DNA from: Roseateles_B sp051857535
GTDB taxonomy: Bacteria > Pseudomonadota > Gammaproteobacteria > Burkholderiales > Burkholderiaceae_C
Reading direction: 5' to 3'
Assembly: GCF_051857535.1 (NCBI RefSeq)
Contig: NZ_JBPZGY010000001.1
Span: 124,001 to 188,000 of the forward strand
Length of the DNA stretch: 64,000 bases
Positions 9,001-24,000 of the stretch are shown piece by piece. The notes beneath the pieces were generated by a model. The model worked only from the letters and a program-made list of their open reading frames with translations. It made no database searches and was not told where the DNA came from. Positions within the stretch are counted from its first letter, which is position 1; every line of letters begins with the position of its first letter. The position numbers were made by a program, and so were the translations under genes.

Positions 9001-12000
9001 ATGGATTCACGGTGACCGAGCCTGGGCTCTGGTATCTGGATTCGAAGTACGGCGAGGAAACCGGCGGCTGGCGCGCCTTCGGGTCGAACGTTACCGTGCG
9101 CGATGAACGTGGTGTGGTCCTGTCGGATGACTGGCAGCAGCCTATGCTCCTGAAGGCTGGCAAATACACAGTGAGCATCGTTAACGGGGATTTCGATTTC
9201 GTCTGGCGACGTCTGGACAACATCGCACCCATGACCCTTGGCCAGACGGTAAAGCAGGCCCCAGGAGCGAGCCGCTTGGGCTACTTCTACCGCGTCGACG
9301 CCAAGGCCGGTGATGACTTGGTGTTCAACCTGACAGGCGTCGACCCCCGCACCATGTTGATGTCGCTGTACAACGGCTACGGTCAGCAACTGAAGCGTTG
9401 GGGGGGCGAGTTCGAGTCACCGAGTTCAGGCTGGCTGGCCAGGGACGACGGACCGCTCTACCTGGTGGTTGACTGGGCCTCCAATGGCAGCGAAACCGCC
9501 TTCAACGACCACTCCGTCACCGTCAGCAAGCGCACGCCGCCCCCCTCCAGCGCCCTGGTGCTGGGGCAGACCGTCAGCGGCAGCCTTGACGCGAGCACGA
9601 AGGAGCGCAACTACACCTTCACGCTCAGCGATGCCAGCACCGTTCAGTTCGACCGCCTCAATACCGGCGTGGGTGACGGGCTGATCTGGTCCCTCTCGGG
9701 GCCCGGCGGCGAGATCGTCACGGACAGTCCGCTGACGTCCGGCAGCAATACGCCGGCCATGTCCACCCTCAACCTGGCTGCAGGCGCCTACACCCTGTCG
9801 GTGAAGAACCGCGCGGGGCTCAGCGCCAGCTACGCCTTCCGCCTGCTGGACCAAGCCGCCAGCACGCTGCTGAGCAATGGGCAGGTGGTCCCGGGCCAGC
9901 TGCTGCCCAGTGGCGAGATGCAGGCCTACAGCATCGACGTCGCCGCCGGGGACCGGCTGTTCGTGGATTTCCGCACCCTGACCTCGCAGCAATCCATCTA
10001 CGACAGCACGCTGAAGAAGAACCGGCCGAACTACACGGCCGGCATCCGCATCGTCGACCCCTATGGGCGTGACGTGAGCAGCAAGGACATTGCCGACACG
10101 GAGCTGGTGGCCACGGTGGGTGGGCGCTACACCATCCTGCTGGACAACTACCTGGCCTACAACGTGGCCGTGGACTACGAGCTGGCGGTCTACGTCAACA
10201 AGCCGGACACCCCCAAGGTCATTGACGTCGGCGGCGTGAGCTCCATGGACCTGCAGGTGCGGGACGTGGCCGTGAGGGCGGCCGGGGCGGGCGAGTCCGT
10301 CCGCTCGGGCGGCCTGGTCACGGTATCCTGGACCACGTTCAACAAGGGCAGCCAGGCGACCAAGGGCGACTTCGTCGACCGGGTGAGCATCCGCCGTGCG
10401 GGCACGGGTGAACTGATTGCACAGGTGACGGTGCCCTATGTGGAGTCCGCGCCTGGCAATGGCGCCCTGCTGCCGCTGCAGCAGCTGCCGCGCCAGGCGG
10501 ACCTCCGCCTGCCGGACGGTCCCGACGGCGTTGGTGAATTCGTGGTGACGGTGGAGACCGATGCCATGAACTCGCAAATCGAGAGTGGCAGTGCCGAGTT
10601 CAACAATCGCGCAAAGGCTAACTTTTCAAGTGAGCTTGCCAACTACGCCAATCTGGTGGCCGAGTCGCTGGGCATCACACCTGGCGACAGCTGGTCTGCC
10701 GGTCAGGCCGTGCGGGTCGAATGGGCTACGCGAAACACCGGCAACAAGGCGGCCACCGGCAGCTGGAGCGAACGCATCGAACTGGTCAACCAGACCACCG
10801 GCATCGTGGTGGCCAGCCTGACCCAGGCCGTCGTCGACCAGCATATTGACGCCGGGATCTCCGCCGCCCGCAGCATCAGCTTCAACTGGCCGAATGGCCT
10901 CAATGCCATCGGCGTCTTCCGTCTCAGCGTGACGGTGGACACCTTGTCCGAAGTGAGCGAGTTCGGCGCTGGCGGCGCCCTGGAGGCGGACAACACGCAA
11001 ACCCGCACGCTCAGCGTAGGCCCCGATCTGGTGGTTCGCAATGTCGGCCTGGTCCGCTCGGACCTGCAGTCTGGCGATGAGGTCACCCTGCTCTGGGACG
11101 ACGTCAATGAGGGCAGCGTGGCGACGCCATCGGCGTACCAGGACCGCGTGGTGGTGCGCCGTCGCAACGGTGATGGATCCGCCGGCCCCGTGCTGGTGGA
11201 CACGCTGGTTTCCTTCGCCGGGGATGCGGCGGCACCGTTGATGGCAGGTGAAGCTCGCCGACGGCTGTTGAAGTTCACGCTGCCAGACGGCGTGCAGGGC
11301 AGCGGCACTTATGACGTCACCATCACCGCGGACAGCTCGGTCAGCACGACCGGCATTCTGTTCGAGGTCAATGCAGGCGGCACGGCAGAGACCAACAACA
11401 GTGCCGACAGCAACTTCAACGTGGCGCTGCGCCCGTATGCCGATCTGAAGCCCATCTCGCTGCAGGTGCCGGCCGCCGTCGATTCCGGCGCCTTGACCCG
11501 TGTCGAATGGACCGTCCAGAACCAAGGGCCGGTGGCTGCCCAGGCCACGGGTGGCCTGTGGGTGGATCGCATCGTGCTGACCGCGGACGGCACCGTTGGC
11601 AACCGGGACGACGTGATCCTTGCCAACGTGGTGCGAACCCAATCGCTTGCAGCGGGCGGGGACTACACAGCCTTTGCCAATGTGCGGATCCCGACACGTC
11701 TGCAAGGCAACTACCGCATCGCCGTGATCTGCGACGCGGGCGCTGCGGTGAGGGAGCCTGACACGCGTGCGGACAACATCCTCATCTCCGATGCGCTTGC
11801 CATCCGCCAGACCTATGTAGATCTGGTGCCTACGGTCTCCCCGCCGGCCGGTCCCTTCCTGGCCAACCGCAATGTCACGATCGCCTGGAGGGTCGACAAC
11901 CAGGGTACCGCGGCGACGGACCGCAGCAACTGGACGGACAAGATCTACCTGTCCCGGACGCCCAGTCTGGACGCCAGCGCTGTTGAACTGGGATCGGTGA

Positions 12001-15000
12001 CCCATGTCGGCGGCCTGGAGACCTCGACCGGCTACGACGCCAGCATGAGCGTGCGTCTCCCGGCTGGCCTGACTGGCGCTGTGTACTTCATCGTCAAGAC
12101 AGACGTGTACGGCGTGCTTTCGGAGCCGGGTCATCTGGGGAACAACACGGCCTCGACGGCCTCGTCCTTCGAGGTGCTGCCGGAGCCCCGCTCGAACCTG
12201 GTGATCCAGAATCTCAGCACCCCGGCCGTGTGGCGGGTGGGTGAGTCCCAGCGCTTGAGTTTTGATGTCGTCAACGTCGGCAACGATGTGGCGAGCAGCT
12301 ACTTCACGGAGCAGGTGCGGCTGGTGAATGTGGCCCGGCCGGACTACTTCCTGGAAGTTGGCCGCCAGAGCTGGGCGGGTACGCTCGCCGTTGGTGAGCG
12401 CTACACCCGGTCAGTGGACGTCCTGGTCCCTTCGCTGCCATCTGGCAACTGGCGTCTGGAGGTGTTGGCCGATCCCTCCAATGTGGTGAGCGAGACCGAT
12501 GAGTCCGACAACACCAGCAGCGCACTGGTCCAGGTGGCCTTCCCGGATCTGGTGGTCGACTCGATCCAGACGACGGGTGTTCTGCGCGGCGGCGAGACCT
12601 TGAAGGTGAGCTGGCTGACGCGCAACCAAGGCACGGCTGACGCCCGCATGGTGCGGGACGTGGTCTACCTGTCCTCAGACGGTACGCTGGGCACCAAGTT
12701 GGCCGAAGTCGTGCACGCCGAAGTGTTGGCGAGTGCTGAGCTGCGCTCGGAGATCGGCTTCACACTGCCGATCTCCGCCTCCGGTAGTTTCCGCCTCATC
12801 GTCGTCACCGACAGCAGTGGCGCCAACAACGAGTCTGAGCTCGGCGAGGCCAACAACCAGCAGGCCCTGTCGCTGCCCATCGCGGCGGACCCTGCCGCTG
12901 ATCTGTTCGTATCGAGCGTCAACGCGCCTTCGCGCACCGTCGGCGACCCGGCCTCCCTCAAGGTCACCTGGACCGTGACCAATATGGGCAACGGCCAAGG
13001 CCGCACCACGTCCTGGACTGACCGCGTGGTCTATTCCACCGACGACGTCTACGGCAACGGCGACGACATCCTGCTGGGCTCCGTGGTCCACGACGGCCCC
13101 CTGCTGGACGGCGATCACTACGATGCCGAGCTCACCGTGCAACTGGCCGCCGGCCTCACCCGCCGCGGCAAGGTGCTGGTCCGCACCGATGCAGGTGACG
13201 CCGTCTGGGAACGCGGGCAGGAAACCAACAACGTCGGTGCAAGTGACACCGTCGACGTCATGCCCATTGCCTATGCCGACCTGCGGGTGGAGTCCGTCTC
13301 CGCACCGCCCACGGCCTTCAGCGGCACACCCTTCAGCGTCAGCTGGACCGTGGCCAACCGCGGCATCGGCATCACCAATGTGAGCAGCTGGAATGACAGC
13401 GTCTGGTTGTCCACGAACCCGGACGGCACGGGATCGCGCGTGAACCTCGGCAGCGCCAGCATCCTCGGTGCGCTGGGCGTCAACGGCTCCTACACGCGCG
13501 AGCTGCAGTTCATGCTGCCGCAGGGTCTGTCGGGCACCTACTACGTCAACGTCAGCACGGGCGGTCCCTTCGAGTTCGTCTACGCCAACAACAACGCGGG
13601 CAGCTCGGCTTCCATGGCCGTGCAGCTGTCGCCGTCTCCTGACCTGCTGGTGGAGTCGGTCGTGGTGCCGGCCACCGCCCAGGAAGGCAGCCTGATCGAG
13701 GTCAGCTGGACGGTGCGGAACCAGGGCTCGGCTTCGGCCTCCGGCAGCTGGATCGACAAGGTCGAACTGGTGCCTGTCAATGGCGGCAGCGCCATCGTCC
13801 TGGGCAGCTTCGCCTTTGACCGCGGCCTGGAATCCGGTATCCAGTACACCCGCACCGAGCAACTGCGCCTGCCGGCCAGGATCGAGGGCGGCTACCGCCT
13901 GCGGGTCACGACCAACGCGGCAGCCAGCCTGTACGAGCACGGCGCCGCGGCAGGCAACAACGTCAAGACCTCGGACACCGACCTGGTGGTGAGCCTGCTG
14001 GCCAGGCCAGATCTGCAGGTCACCCTCGTGACGCCGCCCGATTCGGCGGTGGCCGGCGGCACCGCCGGCCTGAGCTTCACCGTGAAGAATGCCGGCTCGG
14101 TGCCCACGACGGGGCGCTGGACCGACTACGTCTACCTGTCGGTGGATGGCACGATCTCCGGTGACGACATCCTGCTTGCCCGCGTGCCCAGCGGCGCTGC
14201 GCTGAACCCGGGGGAGAGCTACACGACCAATATCGCCTCGGTGGACATCCCCATCCGCCTGCGTGGCGATGCCTACTTCATCGTGGCCGCCGATGGCTAT
14301 GCCAATGTCGACGAATACCCCAGCGAGGGCAATAACGTCAACAAGGCACGCTTCACGGTGACGCCTGTGCCCTTTGCCGACTTGGTCACCTCCAACGTGG
14401 TGGCGCCCGACCAGGCCGTGCGCGGTGGCACCATCCAGGTCGACTACAAGGTCAGCAACCGCGGCAACGCCACCACCCGTGGCGACAGAAGCTCCGTCGA
14501 CAAGTGGACGGATTCCATCTGGCTCGCGCGTGACCGCACCCGTCCGTCCTTGAGCAAGGGCGACATCAAGCTCATCGACATCGTCCACAGCGGGCATCTG
14601 GCGCCGGAAGCGGACTATCTGGGCAGCCAGCAGGTCACCATTCCCGACGATATCCGGACGGGCCAGTACTACCTGACCGTCTGGAGCGACACCTACGACG
14701 TCATCCTGGAGGACACCCTGGCTTCGAACGTCAACCCTGACGATCCTGGTCGAATTGACAATAACAACTACAAGGCGCGTCCCATCGGCGTGCTGGGCGT
14801 CACCCCGCCCGACCTGACCGTGACGGAGGTTGTGGCGCCGCCCGTGGACGACGCCTCCACCGACTACAGCTTCAGCTACACGGTGCAGAACCGCGGCGAC
14901 GCCTTCACCGGCAACTGGACAGACACCGTCTGGCTGGCCGACAACGCAGACCTCTCCAGGGCCACGGTCAAGTGGCGCCTGGGCAGCTATGCCCAGAAAC

Positions 15001-18000
15001 GCACCTTGGGTCAGTACGAGAGCTACACGCTGAGCCAGACGCTGATGCTCAACCCGGCCGCCGCCGGGCTGGTGCTTGTCGTGCAGACGGACAGCTGGGG
15101 CTCCGTCCAGGAACTCGCCGAGGGCAACAATTCGCTCTCGGCGGCCTCCGTCGTGAGCAATGCGCCGGCCGACCTGCGCGTGACGGCCGTAGAGGTGCCG
15201 CCCACCAGCGATTCCGGTGAGCCCATCACCGTGCGCTGGACCGTCACCAACGAAGGGGCGCCGGTCTGGGCTGGCACCAAGACCTGGATGGACCGCGTCT
15301 TCGTCAGCACCGATCCCGTGCTGGACCCCAACCGTGCGCGCTGGCTCGGCGACGTGCTGCACAGCAATGCGGAAGGCTTGGCCACCGGCGGCCGCTACTC
15401 GGCGTCAGGTACCTTCAGCCTGCCTCCGGGCATCAGCGGCAAGTACTACGTCTTCGTGCTGACCGACGCGAGCCCGACAGCCCGCAACTACGACGAAACG
15501 CCGCGCCCTGTCCTCATGCCTGAGGTCGATCTCGGCCTGCTGGACAACGATAACGCGCGCGACCGCTACTACCCCGGTACCGCCTTCGAGAGCCGCAACG
15601 ACAACAACATCGGCCGTGGCAGCCTGGACGTGGCCTACCGCGAGCCGGACCTGCAGGTGGGCGAGATCAGCGTCTCCAACCCTCATCCGCAATCCGGTGA
15701 CACCCTCACGGTCACCTGGACGGTGACCAACATGGGCACCCGTGCCACGCGCCAGATGAGCTGGTTCGACGGCCTGTACCTGTCCCGGGATTCCAGCCTG
15801 GATGGCACGGACCTGCCGCTGCCGGAACGCGGCGACGGTGTGGATCCCAACCTGCGCGTGGTGCTCACCACCATAAAGGGCATGGACGGCAAGCCCAAGT
15901 TCCTGGAGCCAGGCGAGTCCTATACGCGCAGCGCGACCGTCACCTTGCCCTCTTCCTTCGGCGGTGACTTCAAGCTCATCGTCAAGGCCGACACCGGGAC
16001 CTACAAGAACGTGGACGACAGCTACGTCGTCAGCTCCATTCGCGAAGGCCTGGCCACCGTCAAGCAGTATTCGGCGGCAGGGCGCGTCGGTGAGTTCCAG
16101 GACGAAGGCAACAACACCGGGTGGCTGGCCTTGCCCGTCACGCGGGCCGACGCGCCAGACCTGCAAGTCACCCGCGTCAGCATCCCCGAGCGAGTGCTGG
16201 GCGGGCAGACCTTCTCGGTCGAGTACCGCGTGGACAACCTGGGCGGCCGCACGCCGGCCGACCAAGGCACGTGGAATGACATGGTCTTCCTGTCGAAGGA
16301 CCGCTTCCTCGACACCAGCAAGGACCGCTACCTCGGCTATGTGACCCATACCGGGGGCTTGGCCGCCGACGCGGGCTACAGCGGCAAACTCGACTTCACC
16401 GCGCCGCGCGACCTGTCCGGGGCGTACTACGTCTTTGTGGTGACGGACCCCGCCAACACCTGGGGCACGCGCGCCTCGGGAGCCGTCCTTGAATTCGGCA
16501 AGGATGGGAACAATGCGAGCGCCGCCCTGCAGCCCCTGCTGATCGAGACGCCGCCCCCGGCCGACCTGCAGGTCGGCGAGGTGATCGTGCCGCCCAGCGC
16601 GCAGGTCGGTGATGAGGTGACCCTCCAGTTCACCGTCCGCAATGTCTCCGACAACACGGCCTATGGCCGCTGGACGGATGCCCTGTACCTGTCCTCCGAC
16701 AACGGCTGGGACCTGGGTGACACGCTGCTCGGCAAGGTCGACCATGTGGGCGACCTGGCGGGCAATGGCAGCTACACGGGGAGCCTCAAGGTCAGGCTGC
16801 CGGCGATGAAGGACGGGACCTGGCGCGTCATCGTCAGGCCCGACCTCTACAACGAGGTTTACGAAGGGCCCATCACCTACACGGCTACCGGGCTGAACAT
16901 CGCCCCGGGCGAGGCCAACAACCGCACGGCGAGCGCTGCATCCATCCATGTGGAGGTGCCGGTGCTGCGTGTGGGCGCCCCGCTGTCCACCTCGCTGAGC
17001 ACGGATGAGGTGAAGGTCTACCGCATCGATGTCGCGGCGGGCGAGACGCTCCGCGTGAAGCTCGATTCGCGGGCCGATGTCGGCGCCAACGAGCTGTACC
17101 TGCGCTGGGGCGACATCCCCACGGGCACCAGCTTTGATGCGGCCTACACCAACCCGGTCTCGCCGGACCAGGAGGTGCTGATTCCCAGCACCCAGGCCGG
17201 CAGCTACTACGTGCTGGTGCGTTCGCGCCAGTCCGCAGCAGGCACGCCCGTCACCCTGCGCGCTGAGCTCATGCCCCTGGCCATCACCAAGGTCACGCCT
17301 GATCGTGGCGGCGTGGGCGACGATGCGCACCGCTGGGTCAGCTTCGATATCTACGGTGCCCGCTTCGCGGCGGGCGCCCTGGTCAAACTCGCACGGCCCG
17401 GCGTGGCCGAGATCGAGCCCGAGCGCTGGCAAGTGCTTGACGCCACGCACATCCGTGCCGTGTTTGACCTGCGCCATGCGCCCTTGGGCCTCTACGACGT
17501 GGTGGTCACCAATCCCGACGGTCAGAAGGTGGTCGACGCCCAGCACTACCTGATCGAACGCGCCATCCAGGACGACGTGACCATAGGCATTGGCGGCGCC
17601 AACACCCTGAACCCCGGCGAGAGCTCGATCTACAGCTTCACGCTGCAGAGCCTGACCAATGTCGACACCCCTTATGTGAAGTTCAGCGTCGGCGCCTCCA
17701 ACAACGGCTATAGCAAGGACGTGCTGGGTGGCCTGAACCTGCCCTATCTCGTCTTCGCCTCCAATGTGGGCGGCACGCCGCGCGGCGCGGTGGCAGGCTC
17801 CGCACCGGCCAACACTCAGCAGTACGGCGGCACGCCCACGCAGGCGCTGAACCGCCGTGACGTGCCCTGGGCCTCGCTGGATGGCACGGTCAACAGCCAT
17901 GGCATCAACCTCGCGCCGGGCTATGCCTTCGACCTCAGCGGCGGCGGCAGCGTCGACATGAGCTTTGCGGTCGCCACCTATCCCGGCCTGGCCGAATGGA

Positions 18001-21000
18001 TGGCCTACGACTTCGAGGGCCTGCGGGCCAAGCTCTACGCCATCCGTCCGGAATGGAAGGAGCAGGGCCTGCTGGACGGTGGCATCGCCAGCCTGGACAA
18101 GATCGCGCCGGGCCTGACCGCCAAGTTCCTCTCGCCCGATCCGGATACGCACCTGTCCTCGATCGAGCAACTGGCCATGCCCTTCCGCTTCGACACGGTG
18201 GGCGCGGCCACGCCACTGACGCGCGACGAATTCATTGCCGACCAGTCCCGCTACGCGCGGCAGTTGCGCACAGCCATCCTGGCCGACGCCAGCGCCCCGA
18301 ACGCCCTGCAGACGCTGGCGGCTGACGAGGCCCAGTGGGTCCGCGGCTGGCTGGCCGCGCTGGAGGCCTCCGGCCTGCTGCGCCCGGTCGACCAGGCGCC
18401 GCCCATCAGCCAGAGCACGCCTGTGCTGAGCCTCAACGCCACCCTGGCCACGGGCATCCTGATGTCCAAGGCCGGCGACAGCTACCGTACCCAGGCGGAC
18501 ATCCTGGGCTTCTTCGCCAAGGTCCAGCAGTGGTACGGCGACACGGCACGCTACGCCGGTGACGAGAAGGCCGCGACGCCCGAACTCGACTACATGGAGG
18601 AGCGCGAGAACGCGCATGGCGACATCGTCAAGGTGCCGGTCTACAAGTCCCCGCAGGCCGGCGACTACCGCGTCGATGCTGCCGCGAGCACGCATTTCAT
18701 CAACTTCCGGACCTTCGTGGGCAACCGTGCCGAGCTGGAGTACCTGCGCCACATCGGCCTGCTGGATGCCGACTTCCAGCCCGTGGGCCCCCAGGCCCTC
18801 AATCTGACGCAGTACCTGCAGCAAGCCGCCGTCGCCAACAGCGACGCGGCGGTCACGGTCAAGGGCCCGCAAGCCCTGCCTGGCGTGGACGGCAAGGGCT
18901 ATGTGCCCGCGAACTACGCGTTGCCCTACACCATCAATGCCAGCAATCCGTCACAGGGACCGGTGGGCCAGCTGCGCATCGTGACCCAGATCGACGAAGA
19001 CCTGGACATCCGCAGCCTGCGCCTGGGCGACATGAAGGTCGGCGACATCAACGTCCATCTGCCCACCAGCAAGGCCGTCTTCCAGGGTGACTTCGATTTC
19101 ACGGGCAGCAAGGGCTATGTGCTGCGCGTGAGCGCCGGCATCGATGCCGAGACCCGCATCGCGACCTGGCTGATCCAGGCCATCGACGCGGACACCGGTG
19201 AGGTGCTGCACGACGCGCTGCGCGGCCTGCTGGCGCCGGACGCCAAGAACCCCAATGCGCAGAAGGCCAGCGTCAGCTACACCGTCCAGGCCCTGGATCG
19301 CGCTGTCAGCGGTGCGGCCATCACGGCCCAGGCGCGCGCGGTCTTTGACGCGCTGCCACCACAGGAGAGCGCCCAGCAGGCCTGGTCGCTGGACGCCAGC
19401 GCGCCGGTCACCACCGTGCGCGCCGGATTCGCCGGCAATGACGGCCAGGGTGCACCGACCTACGACGTGCGCTGGGAGGCCGTGGACGATGCCAGCGGCG
19501 TCAAGCATGTGACGGTCTACGTGGCCGAGGACGGCGGGGACTTCCGCATCTGGAAGAAGCAGGTGGTCGGCGCCAGCGGCGCGGCCCTGTTCACCGGCGT
19601 GGCTGGCCGGCATTACGAATTCATGGCCGTGGCCACGGACATCGCCGGCAATCGCGAGGCGGCCAATGTGGCCAATGCCGTGCTGCCTGATGACGGCAGC
19701 CAGCAGGCGGCCCAGAACGCGCTCGGCCAGATCGAGCAGGTTCAGGGCTCGGCCACGCTGCCGGCCGCGACACCCGACCGCAGCTATGCCAGCAACACGC
19801 TGTTCCAGCAGGCGAGTCTGGCCTTGCCCGGCTTCGTCGCGACGGCGCAGCCTGCCGACTTCCAGTCGGTGCTGGCGCCGCTGGCACTGCGTGGCTTTGC
19901 CAGCGGCTTCCAGAGCAGCAGCGCGGACATTGGCGTCCAGGCCCTGGTGGAACTGCCGGACGGCAGCATCCTGGCCAGCGCCGGCAGCCAGCGCAACCAG
20001 GTCTTCCGCTTCGACAAGAAGGGCGGCCGCAGCGTCACGCCGCAGTTCGAGCTCGACAGCCCTGTGCTGGACATGACGCTGGACCTGCACGGCCAGCTCT
20101 GGGTCATGACGGGCTCCGAGCTGCTGCAACTCGATGCAGGGACCGGTGCCGTGCTTTCGCGCACCCGCGGCGCCAGCGGCGATCCGCTGACCCAGGCCCT
20201 GACCCTTGATCCGGCCAGCGGGCTCTTCTACCTGAGCTCCGGCAATGGTGTGGAAACCTACAACCCGGCCACGGGCGCCTGGACCCACTTCTCCAACACC
20301 CGTGTCACCGATCTGGCCTTCGGTCCGGACGGCCGTCTGTGGGGCGTGAAGTCCAATGGCACCCTGGTCAACAGCGGTGCTGAGGGCAGCCACACGGACA
20401 TCATCAGCTTCCCCATGTCCGGCAAGACCAAGGGCCGGGCCGAGCTGGAGTTCACCGTGGCGGGCGCGGTGCAGAGCATCGCCTTCGGTCGCGCTGGCTC
20501 GCCGCTGGCCGGCCTGCTGCTGGCCTCGACCTCGACGGCGCAGCGGCCAGTGCTGGGTACCAGCGAGGCGCCGCACAGCAGCAGCCTCTGGGCCATCGAG
20601 CTGCAAAGCCGTCGCCAGCTGCAACTGGCCAGCGGCGGCACGCGCGAGCAGGCCCTGCTGACCACGGCCGATGGCCGCGTGCTCGTGGGTCAGACCACGC
20701 GCATCGACGAGATTGCGCCGCTCAAGGCGCCGGCCGTGCTGGCCAGCAGCGTGCCGGATGGCAGCGTGCTGCCCCTGCCACTGAACCAGGTCTCCATCGT
20801 CTTCGACCAGGACATGTGGCTGGGCGAGGGCGGTGACGGCTCCGAGCCCGGCTCCGTGCTCAATGTCGCCAACTACGTGCTCAAGGCTACCGGCAGCAGC
20901 AGCGGCCTGACGCTCAACCCCAGTGCCGTGCGCTGGGATGCTGCCAGCCACACGGCCATCCTGACCTTGCCGGGCCTGTCAGCAGGCGGCTGGGAGCTGG

Positions 21001-24000
21001 ACGTGGGGCAGCGCATCCTGAACGCGGCCGGCGTGCCCCTGAGTGCGGTCTATGTGTCGACCTTCACGGCCGTGCTGGACATGAGCACGATGCTGCGCAT
21101 CGACTTCAGCAACACCCGGGCCGACCGCGCCACTGGCGCGGTGAGCTACGACGTCAGCATCACCAATATCGGTGCCGATGACGTGCGCGGCCCGATGACC
21201 CTGCTGCTGGATCCCGGCCGCTACTTCAGCGGCCAGATCAGCGGGGCCGGCAGCCTCGCGGGGGATCAGTCCGCCCTGTGGGTCATCGACCTCACCGCTG
21301 CGCTCGCCACCCAGGGCGGCAAGCTGGTCGTGGGCGCCACCCTGGCGGATCAGACCGTCAGCGTGCGTCCCGCGAGCTACTTCGGTACCGGCGTCAGCGG
21401 CCTGGCCAAGTTCAACCTGGGCCATGGCGTCTATGCCGTGCCCTACCAGAACACGCCGCCCACCCTCGCCAATGCAGATGCTAACGATGCAACGGGTGTG
21501 TCTCTGGCTGCCGCCACCGTCGGCCAGGCCTACGCCGCCCAGCTGCAGGCCGTCGATGCCGACGGCACCGCCTTCTTCTGGCAGATCGTCGACGGGCCTG
21601 CGGGCCTCACGCTGACGCCGGGCGAGGTGGTCCGTCGCGAGGATGGCGCCTACACCCAGAACGCCACCCTCAGCTGGACGCCCGGTGCCTCGGCCCTCGC
21701 GAATACGGAGGTGCTGGTCCGCGTGGTCGACAGCCGTGGCGGTAGCGACCTGAAGCGCTTCAGCCTGCCCGTTGTGGGCGGCAATGCCGCGCCCATGGTC
21801 GATGCCATCAGCAACATCACGCTGACCGAAGGCCAGAGCCTCAAGCTGCCGCTGACGGCCGGCGATGCCAATGGCGATGCGCTGTCCTTCACGGTGCGCA
21901 ACCTGCCGGCCGGTGCCCGCTTCAATGCGGCGACCGGCGTGCTGAGCTGGACGCCCAGCTACGACCAGGCAGGGGAGTACAAGGACATCACCGTGCTGGT
22001 CAGCGACGGCAAGACCGTCGCCCTGCGCCGCTTCAACATCAGCGTGCGGCAGGGCTATGCCAAGCCGCAGCTGGCCGCCGTGCCGGCCCAGAACCTGCGC
22101 GAGGGCGAGCGCTTCGGCCTGCAGCTCAGCGCCCAGGTGCCGGGAGGCCTGCGCCATGCCGATGGCAGCACGGTCACCCTGAGCTACAACGCCGCCTGGC
22201 TGCCCGGCGGGGCCACGCTCAACACCGAGACCGGCTGGTTCGAATGGACGCCTGGCTTTGCCCAGGCAGGCCACTTCGAGGTGCCTGTCACGGTGACGGC
22301 ACGCTTTGACGCCAAGGACGGCTCGGCGCCGGTTTACACCCGCGTCGACGGCGTGCTGCGCCTGGACGTGGTCAATGCCAATGCCGCGCCAGTCTTCGAC
22401 CCGGTCGAGACCTGGGCGGTGATGGAAGGCCAGTCCCTGCGCGTGAGCCTCTTCGCCTTCGATCCGGACAATCCGGCCTTCGCGCCCAAGGTCCGTCTGT
22501 CGCCCACCGGCCCGGCCGTCAACGACGGCGGCAGCGCCGTGTCCAGCGTCAAGTACACCGTGGCAGGCCTGCCGGCCGGTGCGGTGTTTGACGAGGACAC
22601 CCTGGAGCTGATCTGGACGCCGGGCTACGCCCAGGCGGGCACCTACCACGTCACCGTCACCGCCAAGGACGACGGCAACGGCACCGGCGTGCCGCTGTCC
22701 AGCCAGGTGACGCTGCCCATCACGGTGCTCAACGCCAACCGCGCACCCAGCATCGGCGCCATCGCCAATGCGGTGATCGATGCCGGCACCACGCTGGACA
22801 TCCCCGTGTCCGCGACGGATGCCGACGGCAATCCCATCACGCTGACGCTCAACGGCCTGCCGGCCTTCGCCAGCTTCGTCCAGGGCAGCAATGGCCAGGG
22901 TTTGATCCACTTCGCACCGCCGACTGGCCTGCGCGGCGACTACACCGTCACCGTCATCGCCAATGACAACGGCGACGGCGACGTCAACCAGACCCAGGCC
23001 CAGTCCATCAGCTTCGTGCTGACCGTGCGCAGCCTCACCATGCCGCCGCGCTTCACGCTGCCCAGCACCGTGGTGGCAGTGGCGGGCCAGGCCCTGAGCA
23101 TCCCCATCCAGGTCAGCGACGCCGACCAGGACGCCCTCAACTTCATGGCCAGTGGCCTGCCTGCAGGAGCCCAACTGGTGCGCAATGCCCAGTACGGTTC
23201 CGCCACCATCACCTGGACGCCCACGGCCTCCCAGATCGGGACCCACAACGTCAGCGTGGCCGTGACCGACAGCGGCCTCCCGCCTGCGGACAACGGTACG
23301 GCCCTGGACCCCAGCTTCGTGCCGGTACCCAACACCACCGCGGTCGACCTGCGCATCGTGGTGCGATCGGCCAATGTGGCGGCCAGCCTGCTGAGCATCA
23401 GTGCTACCGGCGCCGCGCTGGACGCCGACCCGCTGGGCGGCAGCATCACCAACGTCCTTGCCGACGAAGGTGTGCCCCTGACCCTGGACCTGCTCGCCAC
23501 CGACGCCGACCTGGACTTCCTGAACTGGACCGTCACCGGCCAGCCCTCGGGCATGACCCTGGAGACCCTGCCCAGCAGCGATGGCCAGGGGCGCGTGCGC
23601 CTGCGCTGGACGCCCGGCCTGTTTGCCGCGCAGTCCGGCCAGGACAGCGCCACGCCCGGCGTCTACACCCTGACGCTCACCGCCAGTGATGGCAGCGCCA
23701 GCGTGTCACGCACGCTCAAGCTGACGGTGCGCAATGTCAACCAGGCGCCCGTGATCCTGCCGCTGCCCCTGCAACTGGTGCAGGAAGGCCAGACCCTCAG
23801 TTTCCGGGTCACCGCCTATGACGCCGACGCCGACGCCGCCCGCCTTTCCCTGCTGCATGACGGCACACTGCCGGCAGGCATCCACTTCGATGCCGGCAGC
23901 GGCTACTTCGAGTGGACGCCCGATGCCGGTGTGGTGAACAACGCCGAGGGCAGCAGCAAGACCTTCACCTTCAACTTTGCCGTCTCCGACGGCAGCACGA

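Noticed and set aside
12675..18872. Minus-strand open frames of 895 and 1,155 codons opposite the giant gene
   Set aside because: They mirror the CARDB repeat array and have no recognisable domain or ribosome site. They are shadows of the plus-strand coding bias.
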